From NCBI GenBank assembly GCA_019044685.2, contig JAGTXX020000001.1, forward strand, positions 984,004 through 1,048,003: DNA of 64,000 nucleotides, in the 5' to 3' direction. A program made the position numbers and the translations under genes. This stretch comes from Nannochloris sp. 'desiccata'. Lineage: Eukaryota; Chlorophyta; Trebouxiophyceae; Chlorellales; Chlorellaceae. Below, piece by piece: positions 33,974 through 46,188 of this stretch. A model generated the notes under the pieces. That model worked only from the letters and a program-made list of their open reading frames with translations. It did no database searches and had not been told where the DNA came from. The first letter of the stretch is position 1; every line of letters starts with the position of its first letter.

Positions 33974-36424
33974 CTAACGCCACAATCCTAAAGCCGCTGC
34001 TGCACCACCTAATGGCCCTAAACGTTGTTGTTGCTCTTGAAGAGAGAGACCACCAGTACTACCACCAATAAGACTACTGTTGTTTCTCATTCCAGCAATC
34101 CAAGGATGCTGCAGTGCTTGCTGCGCTGTCATCCTTCTCGCTGGATCCCACTGCAAACATCTTCTCAAAAAATCTACAAATAATGCATCACCACGACCAT
34201 TCAATGCACCACTCAAAGTCTGTGACCCTACTCGATGAACTTTCCCTTGAGAATTTGGCTTAATAGGCAACGCTGCACCAGTTTGAAGATCAAAAAAAAG
34301 TTTTCCACGTGGGGATTCACGCAATAAACTAGGTGGTGGAAGTCCTAGTATCTCACAAATGCATGCCATTTGCTCAGCTTCGTGTTCACCGGGAAAGAGA
34401 GGGGTTCCAGTCACCAATTCGGCTAAAACACAGGCAAGACTCCACATGTCGATTGCATGACCATAGGCTAGACCTAAAATTACTTCTGGAGCACGGTAGA
34501 AACGAGATTGAATGTAGGTAAAGACACGCTGGTCGGCGTAACATGAGGAACCAAAGTCAATAACCTTGACCGAACAAGATCCAATGGGATTGTTCATGCT
34601 GCTACCACCTGCTTGACTTGTACTATTATTGCTGACATTCAGAAGTATATTCTCTGGCTTGAGATCACAATGCACTATATTGAATCCACGCAAATACACC
34701 AACGTATTCAACACCTGAACTGCTATATGATGCACGCTCGGCAGAGGCATTCCAATAAAATTATTTGCCTTTATATGCTCGTATAAATTTGCACTTAGAA
34801 GCTCAAAAGTAATGCATAGATGGCTGCGGAACGTGAAAGAATCGTATACGCGTACAATTCCAGCTTGATCACTAGGATCTGCATTTCTTAAAGTAGAAAG
34901 TATACTCACTTCAACTTGTGCTTGGCGTTGAAAACGGCGTTTGTTTCTGATAATCTTTAATGCAACAGCACTGCCAGTTCCATGATCTACACATTTCAAT
35001 ACTTGACCAAAAGAACCTTGACCTAAGAGGCTAACGATTTCATACCGGTATGCAATGTGATCTCCCGGTGTCGCTTGATATTCACCTCTATTATCATCAT
35101 AGCCAGCATTGGGTAGTCCGCTGTGCACGCTGCCACGAATCTTTGGTGTAGAGATACGGCCAACAAACCATATTTCAGGATAGCCCAAAACCTCAGATTT
35201 CTCATACGGAGTTAATACATGGCCTAGCGAACGTAGTACGGTAGCTGGGTTCATACCTCGGCGACAGGGCGGGGTTCCTTCTTTTGCTTGAGCTTGATTT
35301 TGTTGAGGAACAGGAGTGACTGGAGAAGAAGCTGCAGGAGATGTAGGCAAATCCTTTGGTGTTTTATGTGTGATCGACGTAGTCGTAGAAGTCACTACAG
35401 CAGAGGCTGCTTTACTAGCAGCCACAGCAGCAGCTTTGGCGGCACTTCGTAAAGAGTAAGAATGAGTTGGTTGCTGTTGCTGTCTAGGTTCACTACTACG
35501 GTGTACTACTTGTTGTACAGGTGGCAGAGTCTGCACTACTGGTTGTTGTTGTGTTTGTTGTTGCTGAGCAGCTGTGCTTTCTACTACGGCATAGCCAGGC
35601 AAATAAGGCCACGATGCATCAGGTCGGTCTTGTTGAAGTACTGCTGGCTGAGTGTATCTAGTAGTCACATGGCCTGGACGCGGAGCACAAGTTGACTGTT
35701 CCTGAGACTGTTGAGCAGCGTTGATATGGCTATAGTGCTGTTGTTGATTTCCAGCTCCATAAGGCCAGGTAGGGTTCCAAGGGCTAAAGGAACTGTTGTC
35801 AGCCGCAGCAGCAACAGCAACATGATTGATACCCTGTAAGGCAGCTATTCCAGCGCCTAAAGGTCCAGACACGTATTCCATTGCGGCTGATTGATCTGCA
35901 TAATTGGTAAAGGGGGTTTGCTGCTGCAAAATTTGTGGGCTATTGTATTGCTGTTGCTGCAATGGTGGTACCTGCTGCTGAGAAGCAGAAGCTCCTGTAT
36001 CATACGCTACAGCTACTTCAGAACCATTACATCCAGTATTTTGAACTTGTTGAGCTCTGTTGTTCTGCTGACAAACAGCGGGGGAGGAGAACTCTCTGCC
36101 TCCTCCAAGACGGAGCTGTGAAGCAAGGGGCGTCAAGCCGGTGCTCGCTCCTCCTGCTCCTGCCCCTGATCCCGTTGCTGGAGAAACACCCGAGCTTTCA
36201 TAACCTACAGCGACTGTTAAACCCGGAGATGTTTGATAGGCGGAGGTATCTAATCCATAATTGGTGGTTCTAGGTGTTGTTTGTGTTTGATCTCGTCGAC
36301 TTGCTTTTGAAGCTTGTGCAGCCGAGGACGTGGGAGTGCTACAAGGGTCATTAGGCCACGATACTCGCGCAGTATCTAGATTATACGGTGGTGTCTTTGA
36401 ACGGTGATATCTCTGCTCGTACAT
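33974..36424 (-). CDS. DYRK-family dual-specificity protein kinase
   Basis: An 816-aa intronless protein. About 370 N-terminal residues are low complexity (Q, A, S, T, Y, P) and presumably disordered. A short basic segment with PATVLRSLGHVLTPYEKSEV precedes the kinase. Kinase motifs are complete: GQGSFGQV (about 470), ALKIIRNKRRF, HCDLKPENILL (about 588), DFGSSC and the DYRK activation loop YIQSRFYRAPEV, whose YxQ-equivalent tyrosine is autophosphorylated. The CMGC insert and LQHPWI end follow. The LTPYEKSEV element is typical of DYRK2/plant DYRKP rather than YAK1. Chlamydomonas DYRK-type kinases control starch and quiescence; a similar role here is only inferred. Confidence 0.88.
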   Translation of the reverse strand: MYEQRYHRSKTPPYNLDTARVSWPNDPCSTPTSSAAQASKASRRDQTQTTPRTTNYGLDTSAYQTSPGLTVAVGYESSGVSPATGSGAGAGGASTGLTPLASQLRLGGGREFSSPAVCQQNNRAQQVQNTGCNGSEVAVAYDTGASASQQQVPPLQQQQYNSPQILQQQTPFTNYADQSAAMEYVSGPLGAGIAALQGINHVAVAAAADNSSFSPWNPTWPYGAGNQQQHYSHINAAQQSQEQSTCAPRPGHVTTRYTQPAVLQQDRPDASWPYLPGYAVVESTAAQQQQTQQQPVVQTLPPVQQVVHRSSEPRQQQQPTHSYSLRSAAKAAAVAASKAASAVVTSTTTSITHKTPKDLPTSPAASSPVTPVPQQNQAQAKEGTPPCRRGMNPATVLRSLGHVLTPYEKSEVLGYPEIWFVGRISTPKIRGSVHSGLPNAGYDDNRGEYQATPGDHIAYRYEIVSLLGQGSFGQVLKCVDHGTGSAVALKIIRNKRRFQRQAQVEVSILSTLRNADPSDQAGIVRVYDSFTFRSHLCITFELLSANLYEHIKANNFIGMPLPSVHHIAVQVLNTLVYLRGFNIVHCDLKPENILLNVSNNSTSQAGGSSMNNPIGSCSVKVIDFGSSCYADQRVFTYIQSRFYRAPEVILGLAYGHAIDMWSLACVLAELVTGTPLFPGEHEAEQMACICEILGLPPPSLLRESPRGKLFFDLQTGAALPIKPNSQGKVHRVGSQTLSGALNGRGDALFVDFLRRCLQWDPARRMTAQQALQHPWIAGMRNNSSLIGGSTGGLSLQEQQQRLGPLGGAAAALGLWR

Positions 36425-37393
36425 ACTAGTTAGGAACGCTCAAAAGTTCAGTAGAAAACAGAAGCGTCAGTTGGAGAGAGGTTGAGAAGTCAGAGAACTT
36501 AAAAGTTTCAACCACGCCTGCAGTCAATCGTTTCCATGCGCGGTGTCAATTCATTTAAGGATGGAGTTAAGCTATAGCATTTCGCTAAATTAGCAATCGA
36601 GGCTGCGGGTGGTATGCAAAAGCCAAAAACAAAACTAGTGTATTGCAGCGCTTGCCGAGGAATCGCTGCAAAGCAACCGCACCGCTGCATTTTACGCTTA
36701 CCTATTCCATCTTTATAATGTATGGCGTCCTCTACGACCAATACAGCACAGGGTTGAAGTTGATTTTGGCTTTTAATAGGAGTTATCGCAGCTTCGGGGC
36801 TCTGCCAAGGAGAGACTGTTTTGCACCCAATGAAAGAGTTTCACGCAAAATTGAGGTTTGGAACTTGACTTATGTTAGCTCTAGTAGTAGTACATGGTGC
36901 CCCATGCATGTAGAATAAACTCCCAGAATCGTTGGTAGGTTTTTTGATAGAGAGCAAAATTGGAGCGTGTTTTTGCTTCGTCTCAGACGACGTCTGCCAA
37001 GCTCGCTTCAAACTGGCTTCCCTTTTTGCTCAATCTATTGCAGAAATTATAAGATAAAGAATAGCTACATGCAAGAACTGCTGCTTTAGTCAGTGAGCAA
37101 ACCTCCTCGCATTGAGCCGACTCCTCTTTGCTCTCCCTTTCGTTTGGTCCCAGCACGATTTTTCAGGAATTTTGAGGATGCATGGTGGGAGAACGCAAGG
37201 TAAAGTGCGAAATGCATCAACAATATAGCATAATAATTAAATTTATGCATTAGTTTTTATCGAATTTAATTATCCTTGATCTTAAACCGGGCAGTGGTGC
37301 GCTGCACTATTTTTGGATCAATTGCATTCTGATTGCTTGATCTGATTTCAAAATTTGAATAGCTCTGGGGGAGCTCGCGCCCTCGCTAATAAA
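36425..37393. other. Divergent intergenic region
   Basis: About 970 bases between the DYRK and PRP38 starts. An AAG|GTAAAG donor near 37199 and TTGAATAG acceptor near 37362 could mark a 5' UTR intron of the PRP38 gene. I see no coding sequence or repeat. Confidence 0.4.
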
Positions 37394-38813
37394 ATGGAAC
37401 AATACGGGAATGCCAGTACCTTCAATTTGGAGTCCGTCTTGGTTCAGAATATCAAGAGTTCTCACTATTACATCAAAAAGGCACTCGATCTAGATAGCGT
37501 CCACGAGGTTATTGATGAAATATATGAAACGTAGGCGCAGATTATACGAAATGCAGTAGTTAAGAGCACGTGCAATAGAGGTATAACCACACGATTAAAT
37601 ATTTATTTTGAGTTTTAATTCCATCCTTATTGCAGCGTTGATCATATAGAGCCGTGGCTGTCAGGAAACGCTCGAGGCCCTTCTTCTGCTTTTTGCTTAA
37701 TATTCCGCCTAGGGGAGTTGAAGCCATCTCCTCCAGAAATTCGAGAGATGATCGATCATCACGATTCTCCCTACATTCGAGCAGTGAGTTTTAGTTTTAG
37801 GGATTTTGATAAATAATAGATAAATTAATGGCGGCGAATGGCTGTTTTAGCTAATTTGGTTTTCTTCTTTTCACTTGCAGATTGGATTTCTTTATCTTAG
37901 GTATTGCTGCAACCCACGTGATTTGTGGTCGTGGTTCAAGAAATATATGCGTGACGATGAGAAATTCACTCCTAGCCCTGCTAACTTTAGTAAGACGATC
38001 ACTATTGGCACCTTTGCAAGGGATATTCTATTAGACCAGTACTACTTTGAGACCCTTTTCCCACGTATTCCAAAAACAGTGACAGATGAAGTGTGCAATG
38101 ATCTACGTGCTATGAATCTTCCTACTACAGCTCTCGGTAATGCTGCCCAGGGTGGCCCTGATCGCCGTGGCACTGATGAGGGTAGCAGGCGCCCAGCTTC
38201 AGTGAAAGCATCTTTAGCTGTAGCTTTGGGACAGCGTGCTCCTAATCGTGCTGGAGCTAGAGAATTAGGGCGTGGTATGGGATCTGATCAGCAGCTTGAC
38301 AGAGGCAGAGGTGGTGGCGACAGAGGCCGTGGCGGAGGTAGGAGAAGGTCCCGCTCTCCTGTTCGCAGAGATACTCATGGGCAGGGGGGCAGATCCAGGC
38401 GTCGTAGATCACGATCTACATCTAGAGATAGGTATGGTGGAGGGTCAGGAAGGGCCAGAAGTCGAAGTCGAAGTCGAAGCAGAGATCGCGGACACATCTC
38501 TGTCGACAGAGGCAGACTTTGGGATCGTAGGGATAATAGAGATAGAGATAATGAGTATGGCAGAGGAGGAGGTTCTTATCAGGGTCGCCATGATCATGAG
38601 TCTTCCCATGGAGCTGGAGGCTACAGAGGAGGTAATGATAGAAACTATGATAATGGAGGTGGTGGTGGTCGACGGGGGTCCCGTTCTTCTTCTCAATCTC
38701 CTAGAGAAGGAGTTGGTGGTGGTGGTGGGAGCGGCAGGGATGTTCGGGATGTGTTTAGAGAAAGACCTGCAGCGCCGGTAGGAGGAAAGCCAAATTCCAG
38801 AAACAATTACTAG
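37394..38813 (+). CDS. PRP38: Pre-mRNA splicing factor PRP38 (RS-rich)
   Basis: Three exons (37394-37530, 37636-37783, 37881-38813) give 405 aa. The PRP38 domain (about 1-185) begins MEQYGNASTFNLESVLVQNI and includes IDEIYETVDHIEPWLSGNARG, IGFLYLRYCCNPRDLW and a RIPKTVTDEV block. PRP38 joins the U4/U6.U5 tri-snRNP and is needed for spliceosome activation. The C-terminal ~200 residues are rich in RS, RD and RG repeats, as in metazoan and plant PRP38B. The RS tail is encoded by strongly repetitive AGR/CGN/TCN codons. Confidence 0.9.
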
Positions 38814-38897
38814 GCGCTTGTCCTTTGATTCCATTCTTCTTTATTTTATTACATGTCAATTGTCAAAGATGTCTTGTTGATTTATTCTCTTTTTTAA

Positions 38898-39725
38898 TCA
38901 TATAAAGCCATAGCCCGAGCTACCTTCCCCTTCTGATCTAAATGCCCAGAAAAGAAGGGAAGCAGCTAGAATGAGACCACATTGCATCACAGAACCCTGC
39001 AGGATTAACGATAAGTTTACTAATATGTCACCATAAATGAACTATCAATGACAGCCGAGGAAGAAAAATAGGGAGAATACAATGCTTACCACGCCAGTTG
39101 CAGTAAATTGCTGCGCTTGAGACGTTGAAATTAAGACAGCTATACTACCACCAACGCTAGAAATTGCAAGCAAGAAACTAAACAACAACCATGCCCTTGC
39201 TCGTGTCTGCACAAAGATGAAAGGGAAAAAGAAGGTGAGAAAGAGACAGCCTGTCGCCTTTGCTGCTAGGTAAAAAATCAACTTAATCATTAAAGAAATT
39301 CGTGGCTATTTATTCCCAACTCACATTATCTCCAGGGTCTCCAGTACTGCTGACTTCTGCAAGATCATCTCTACTGACTAGATTGATCAATAGTAAAGCC
39401 AAGGTGGCAACGATGCCTGGCAAGCAATATTTGAAAGGAGGGCTTCCAGCACCTGAAACGTGCTCAAATACTATAGCATCAGCCCAGCTCCACCAAGCTG
39501 CAATTTAGATTTTAAAAACGGAACTCAGATTAACGCTTAAGACATCTAAACAGCTGGCCAAAGAACAAGGCAACTCGGCCGTTTTTGCCGGGAGATCAAT
39601 TTGGCCTGATACCCACCTGCGCCAAATAAAGCTCCAGCAACAACCGGGCTCCATTTTCTGGTGTTTTCCTGCCACCAATCCCAGTCAATATCTCCGTAAA
39701 TGAACTTAGAGGCCAACGAACTCAT
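38898..39725 (-). CDS. TMEM50 (UPF0220)-like membrane protein
   Basis: Assembled from four exons: 39725-39617, 39497-39325, 39206-39090 and 38996-38898. All junctions are GT-AG and in frame, giving 165 aa. Four hydrophobic segments are visible: WSPVVAGALFGAAWW, KYCLPGIVATLALLLINLVS, ARAWLLFSFLLAISSVGGSI and CGLILAASLLFWAF. WWSWADA, the INLVS helix end and T-RARAWLLF match the TMEM50/UPF0220 pattern, and the length fits (family about 158 aa). These are small ER/endomembrane proteins of uncertain function. The exons are too short to be seen as one ORF. Confidence 0.78.
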
Positions 39726-40214
39726 CTTTGTAAAAGAGTGATCACGGCAAACCCTGATGTTAAAATATACGTCGAGAAATAAAGCTCGTCACGTTGTCGA
39801 CGATTAGCACTTCGCTACAAGATTTCGACAATGTATTTTTAATGGCCTTTCATGAATTTATTGTCATAATATACAACACACAAAATTGGTTGACCACTCC
39901 TAAGAAACTTTTTTAAAAGCCAGCGATTGCCAACTGAAGTCCTCTAAATGCCCAATTTTCCTCGATCAATTCTTGCAAATTTATTTCTGTATCTATTCTG
40001 GGCGAGGTCGGCCGTGGCTAGCCGGAGCACGTACCGCCTTGGGCTGAACGATTTGATTTGTTCAACCTTCAAAGTTATAACTGTTCTAGCTGTTTTATAA
40101 TATTATCTTTCGCTTACTACACATATTCAAGTCTGCTGTTCAGTATCGTATCAAAGCATTTGAAAATTTTCTGGCAAGCAGGATCATCGACCAACAGAAA
40201 CCACTTGGGTTAGA
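39726..40214. other. Divergent intergenic region
   Basis: 489 bases between the TMEM50-like and Sec14 starts. Nothing beyond likely promoters is supportable. Confidence 0.4.
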
Positions 40215-42114
40215 ATGAAGAGCGCTTCGCGTTCAGCTAGCAAAGCAGTGCGCACATTGTCACATATACGGAGTATTTCGAAGGATGAAGAGAGCCCTGG
40301 TACTACTAAAGCCGAAAGAACTTTCTCTACAGGCAGCAGGCGGCGGCGAACTCGCCCACGAGGTGCCGCTCCTCCACACTTGCCAGATTCTGAATTGACA
40401 GAAGAAGAGTTTGTGAAGGAATGGGGTATTACAAAAGATCAAGAGGTGAGAGGAAAATTATGCATTTATACGGAATTCATGAAGTTTTTTTTATTAGGTC
40501 TATTATTAAGCCGACTGCTTCCTCACCGTCCTTTGTAAATTGCAGGAACAATTCTTGGTGAAGTATAGACACGTAATTGAAGCTGAAGTTGGACCTCTAA
40601 GACCTCTTTTTGATAAGTACTATCTCCGTCGTTTCCTCCGTGCTCGTCAGCATGATATTAGTCGTGCCAAGGATATGTTTTTAGCTCATTTGAATTGGCG
40701 GAAAGAAATGGGAGTTGACAATATTATTGAATCTTTTAATTTCCATGAACGTGATGCATTCCTTACTCTCTATCCTCAAGGCTATCACAAGATAGATCGT
40801 CTAGGTCGCCCGATCTACATTCAGCACTTGGGACAAATTAATGTCCGTGCACTGGCCAAGATCACGACTGAAGAGCGGATGTTGTTATTTCATATTCAAG
40901 AATACGAACGTGCATTGCGCTACATCTTCCCTGCATGTTCTCTGATAGCAGGCAAGCATGTTAGTCAAACTTTGGCTATTATGGATTTAAAAGGAGTGGG
41001 TTTACGCCACCTTAGTGCAGATGTGAAGAGAATTCTAAGTTCCGTCACCCGCACTGATCAAGATAACTACCCTGAAACATTGGGAAAGACATTAATCATC
41101 AATGCCCCTACTGTATTCCGTGCTATTTGGACTATTGTCAAGCCAATGTTAGATGTCAGAACTCAAGCAAAAATTCATGTCTGTCCTAGTGATTACATGC
41201 CAGAGCTGACTCGGTGGGTTGATCCTGAAAATATTCCATCATATTTAGGTGGAAAATCTCAAGGATCTTTATTGGATGATTTAGGCCCATGGCATGATCC
41301 AGAATTAAAGAAAGAAATTGATTTACAGAGAGCCAGGGCTGAGAGTGGTGCTACTGAACCTGATTCTCCGATGGTCGGTCCGTCTGGTGTTCACATCAGC
41401 GGAGCGAATAGTTCTATCGGTGGTGCTGTTGGTGGTGACGGTGGTGGGGATGGGGGTATCTCACTAATTCAAGGGGAGGATAGTGCCAGCGTTACAGATA
41501 GGGATACTTATAGAGAAGATTTCCAGGATGTACTGAGCCGTCGTTTATCTTCTTATAGCTCTGCGTCTGCTTATCTTTCTGCTGAAGAAGGTGGTTACTA
41601 CTCTTCAGATGGCGGTACTGGTACTGTTGGTGGCGGTGGTATAGCCTCTACTTCATCTGCATATGATGGACGAGGGTCTTCCCCTCTTGCAGCTGCCGGT
41701 GCTGGTCCAAGACCACCCCCTGTGTTTGTTCCTAGAGGACGAGCGATGACTCCTAGTAGTGATGGGGAGAGTATTGTAGCTGATTCACCCATGGCAACAT
41801 ACAGAAAGGCAACCAGTAAAATGATGCCAGGAGCTGATGGCATGCCTGGAGCGACGCAGGTATCTATTTTAGCTCGTGTAAGGGCGCTGGAAGATAGGTT
41901 GCCTGCAGCAGAGCGGCAAATACGACAGCATTTACCAGCAAATGAACCTGCACCTAGCTGTACTGTAGGGCAGGGTACTTTGTTAGGTAGGGTAGCTACA
42001 CTTGAGAAAGCAATGGATACACTTCTCATAGCGCAGCAAGCAGCAATGGATTATAGTAATATACACAGTAGTAAAGCCCGGCCTGGCTGCTGTGCCTGCT
42101 GCACAATAATGTAG
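40215..42114 (+). CDS. Sec14-like (CRAL-TRIO) phosphatidylinositol transfer protein with C-terminal CaaX box
   Basis: Exons 40215-40445 and 40546-42114 (100-bp intron, GTGAGA...TTGCAG) give 599 aa. An Arg/Ser-rich N-terminus is followed by the CRAL-TRIO N-terminal helices (YYLRRFLRARQHDISRAKDM) and the lipid-binding lobe (RPIYIQHLGQINVRAL; IMDLKGVGLRHL; TLIINAPTVFRAIWTIVKPMLD; IPSYLGG). Sec14 proteins exchange PI and PC between membranes and stimulate phosphoinositide synthesis. A ~220-residue Ser/Gly-rich linker leads to a predicted coiled helix and a C-terminus ending CCACCTIM, where the last four residues form a CaaX prenylation box with nearby palmitoylatable cysteines. This suggests direct lipid anchoring; it is not a nodulin tail. 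Confidence 0.88.
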
Positions 42115-42269
42115 GTTGATTAGTTTAGTGATCGGTGGTCGTTTTGCTGGAATGACTATCAATAGATTTCGTCTTATTTTGTAATATATATATATTTTTT
42201 TAACTATAACTACCACCTATTTGTTGTTTTAACAATAGGAAATTACAGAAGAGAGAAATAATAGTATTG

Positions 42270-44075
42270 TTAAAGCCAAGGGAAGCCAGGAGGTTGTGTT
42301 TTCTCCGCTACTCCCGCTGTCTGTTCATACACATGAGCTAAGTACAATAAGTCTGCTTCTCCAAACGCCTTCCCAATCATTTGCAATCCCACAGGCAGTG
42401 ATTCTCCACCATCACTAACAACGCCACACGGCAAAACCACGGCGGGCAACCCAGCTAAATTAACATTTACAGTCATTAGATCACCTTTATACATAGCCAA
42501 TGGATCAGTTGTTTTTTCGCCGACTTTATATGCAGGAGTAGGTGCAACAGGGCATATTAAAGCGTCACAACTATTCAATGCTGCACTCATTTCTCTAGCA
42601 ATCAAAGTACGGACCTGCTGTGCTCTTTTATAATAAGCATCATAATAACCTGCTGATAAAGCATAAGTACCCATTAAAATACGACGCCGTACTTCTCCAC
42701 CCAGTATGGTACGAGAAGCAGCATACATTTCACGCAAGTCTTCAGTACCAGGTGCACGATGACCATACCTGACACCATCATAGCGGGACAGATTAGAATA
42801 TGCCTCACTTAAAGCTATAACATAATAGGCGGGTAACCCTAGTTTATATGTAGGCAGAGAAATTTCTTCAACCGCAGCACCTAGAGATTCCAATTGAGTA
42901 GCTGCAGCACGCACTGATGCCTCTACTTCTGGTGCCACGCCTTCACCAGACGTCTCTCTAATAAAACCAAATTTACGTCCAGCTAAAGGTTTATTGCTGC
43001 TAAAATACGATGCAGGTACCAGTTTTTCGGTTAGATTATCAACAGAAAGAGTGCTTGAAGTAGCATCCATAGGGTCTGCACCAGATATAACCTCCAACAC
43101 TGCTGCTGCATCAGCTACGCTGCGAGCCATAGGGCCAATACAGTCTAAAGATGAAGCATAAGAAATCAATCCACAACGAGATACCCTACCATATGTAGGT
43201 TTCACTCCTACAATACCACAGAAATTAGCTGGTTGGCGAATGCTGCCACCAGTATCGCTACCGAGTGCCGCAGCACATTGGCCAGCAGCTACGGCAGAAG
43301 CAGATCCACCAGAAGAGCCCCCTGGCACACGATCTTTGCCCCATGGATTTAATGTTGGCCCATATCCTGAGCTTTCAGTAGAGCTACCCATTCCAAACTC
43401 ATCCATGTTGGTTTTTCCAATAATAATAGCACCGGCAGCACGGAGTTTTGCTACTGCTGTCGCATCATAAGGAGATTTATAGCCATCTAGAATCTTAGAT
43501 CCAGCTGTAGTTTGCAATCCAAGAGTGCATATATTGTCCTGTAGATACAATAGGAAAGGAGAAAAGTTGACTAACGTGCAATCAAGGAGAGATTGTATTT
43601 GCGGACAAGAAGGAAAATGTCTAATCACCTTGACTGCTATGGGCACTCCAGCGAGAGGACCGACTAATTCTCCATTCTTAATACGTTCATCCACTTGTGC
43701 AGCCTGTAGATATTTATATTGAAACAAGTGTCTTCGGTCGTTAGTTTAATAATTCAATAGGGTGGCGGTAAGGGTGCACAGTTCATCTACTTTAATAAGA
43801 AACCTTCGCCCATTTCTTACCTGCAGCATTGCACCATCTCTATCAATGCTGATAAAGCTATTTAGATCAGCATTCCGTGCCTCTGCCTGTTCAATATATT
43901 GCTGCACCAGGTCTTGAGCCCGGACGCTTTTCGAGGCCACATTCTGCCTCACTTGTTCAATTACAGAACTGCTGCAACAGATTAGGCGGCTTCCTCGCTG
44001 ATTTACTGCATTAAGACCGGCACGTTGCATCTTAAACGATTTAGCTGGCAACACTGTAGAATTAATCAAGGCCAT
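42270..44075 (-). CDS. GATA: Glutamyl-tRNA(Gln) amidotransferase subunit A, organellar
   Basis: Three exons (44075-43821, 43703-43629, 43538-42270) give 532 aa. About 35 N-terminal residues resemble a transit peptide. The amidase triad is complete: Lys at the end of exon 2 (GVPIAVK), the cis-Ser in PGGSSGGSASAVAAG, and the nucleophile Ser in GSDTGGSIRQPANFCG. GatA releases ammonia from glutamine, which GatB uses to convert Glu-tRNA(Gln) to Gln-tRNA(Gln) in plastids and mitochondria. GLQMIGKAFGE and the FPWL end are typical. It is the last conventional gene before the subtelomeric region. Confidence 0.93.
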
Positions 44076-44996
44076 GTCGCATGGAAAAAAGACTCTGTGT
44101 TGATATCAAGAACAGTTTCCTAATCCCGAAAGCGGGATTTTTAATGATCTTGAAATATTGAATGTAAACAATAAATTAAGCAGCTTGAGTATGAGCTGCA
44201 GAACGCAATTTAATAGCAGCATGCAATCAAGCTGCGCAGCTTGCATTATATATGGAATCTAATGCCGCAACGCCTATCAAAATTCTTTCAACTTTTTTAA
44301 TGATGGCACGTAATTGTATTTGTAGGCTCAACGGAGCGAAAAGATTACTGTTTAAACTTAATTGCAGGTTGAAAATAATGATTAGTGATCTCTGTTTCCT
44401 TAGCTGCACGTTCTAGTAAATTTAATCTCACAAGTTTATCCTGAAAAGGTAGCGTAATATTCAATTATTTTGCTGAGACTTAAGAGAGATCTGGGTACCA
44501 CATTAAAGTTGATCAATGACCGCAGGCTCTTTGGGTTGTTTGTTGTTGTTGTTGTTGTACAATGGATCTTATTTGAAGGTTTCGGTGGTTGCTCTGGTTC
44601 TCACCATGGTATGGTGTATTTTTGAAGGAATGAGCCGGCATTTGCAGTGAAGCGATCCCAAAATATCATGTTGGCTGACTGTAGCCTCAGTCCCAAATGA
44701 TTCCTCGCAGATGGCTGCACCTGCCTGCTTGTATGAACTGAGATGCTGCTTTGGTCTACAAAGATATGATTATTGATATTCCAGCTCTGAAAGGTCTTCA
44801 ATTTATGGCTGCTGCTGGGAAATTTGCTAAAATGGAGCTTCAAGCTCAGCTTGCCAAGGGCGGTGCCTGGCTCGTGGGGATTGATATTAATTGCCTTCAG
44901 TGCTGCTTATGAGAAAGTTTTAAAGCTGTTCGGCTGCCAGCTACACTGCTAAACGAGGTAATAAGTCCAGATATCTAACCCATCTTGCTTTAAAAT

Positions 44997-45400
44997 GCCT
45001 GCGGATGGAAAATTAATGGATTTTTTGTGGTGGAAAAGTTGCAGTGTTTCCCGCCAATGTTGGAGGGTGCTTGAAGAGGTTGAGATGGACTTCCAGACTG
45101 CATTATTATTGTTTGAGTGATTTTGTATGGATTTACATGGAGTAGGATGAGATCTTCTGCGTTGAAATAATGGTAATGAGAGGTCTTGAATTTTAGTTAC
45201 TTGAGCTGGTATGGTGATGGCGGCAACTTGCAGCTGCATGTTTGCGATGGTTCTTTTGGGGCGAGTATTTGGTGTTGTAGAGAAGATTTCAAAGATGAAT
45301 TTGTTTCAGAGAGAAGTAGAGTATTGATTTTAGTGGTAGGGCGGAGCTGAATAGTGCAGCGTATAGCGATCAGCAACGGAAAATTACTAATAGTGAGGAC
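44997..45400. repeat. Subtelomeric direct repeat, copy 1
   Basis: Shares long blocks with 46189-46575 in the same orientation, including TTGTGGTGGAAAAGTTGCAG, TCTGCGTTGAAATAATGGTA and GAGTATTTGGTGTTGTAGAG. Point differences and indels are frequent, so the duplication is old. Confidence 0.8.
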
Positions 45401-45479
45401 TATGGTGAGGGACACAGCTCCTGGAGTCCAATAAAGCTATGTTTTGGGAATTGGGAGGGTATTAATTTGATATGACATA

Positions 45480-45511
45480 TTTAAGACATTCTTATTTAAG
45501 AATGTCTTAAA
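45480..45511. repeat. Perfect 15-bp inverted repeat
   Basis: TTTAAGACATTCTTA (45480-45494) and its exact reverse complement (45497-45511) flank a two-base loop. It could form a cruciform or hairpin; there is no adjacent gene to terminate. Confidence 0.85.
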
Positions 45512-46188
45512 TTGACATTTACTGCGCTGGTAGGAGCTCTAGATGCATTTTCAAGCCTATAACACGTTTAAATTATATGCAATCACAGCAGCCTGAGACC
45601 TTCTTCAGCACAGCGCTATAGATTATGCCGATGCAATATCTGCATTGTTAGGTATGTATTTTATATTAGAATCGGCGGGGTTTCAGAGTGATATCTATAT
45701 TGAAGTGATAATTTAGTTCTTCTAATTAATTGATCGCAGGCTCCAGCATCGAACTCTTATCGAGGTTCTGATGGTCTTTTTAATCAGCAAGTATATGAGT
45801 GATATTCTGGGCTAGAAAGAAGCGGAGAAGGAAGCTAAAATACTCCCAAACATATATTTAGCTGACAATGTGTGCCGCTGTGGCCGAGCATTTTCTCGCT
45901 GGTGGCTATTTTGGCGGGTTCAGAGGAATAGAGGAGCTGATATTGCTTACCAGGTTATAAGTGTAGATATTGGTGATGATAAAGCTCCTGAAACTGTTTT
46001 CGCTGTACGGTAAAAAGCCCATAATGCAGTTTGCAGAGCGGTAGTGATCAGATTGAGGAATTGCCGGCCAGTTTTTGAAATTAAGGTTGTTATATGGCGG
46101 CGTAGCCATTAATGCAGTGGGAAATACGGTGCTGAGTAAAGATATGCAAAAATACGTGCTTCAAAATGCTTGCCGTATAAGACCGGGT

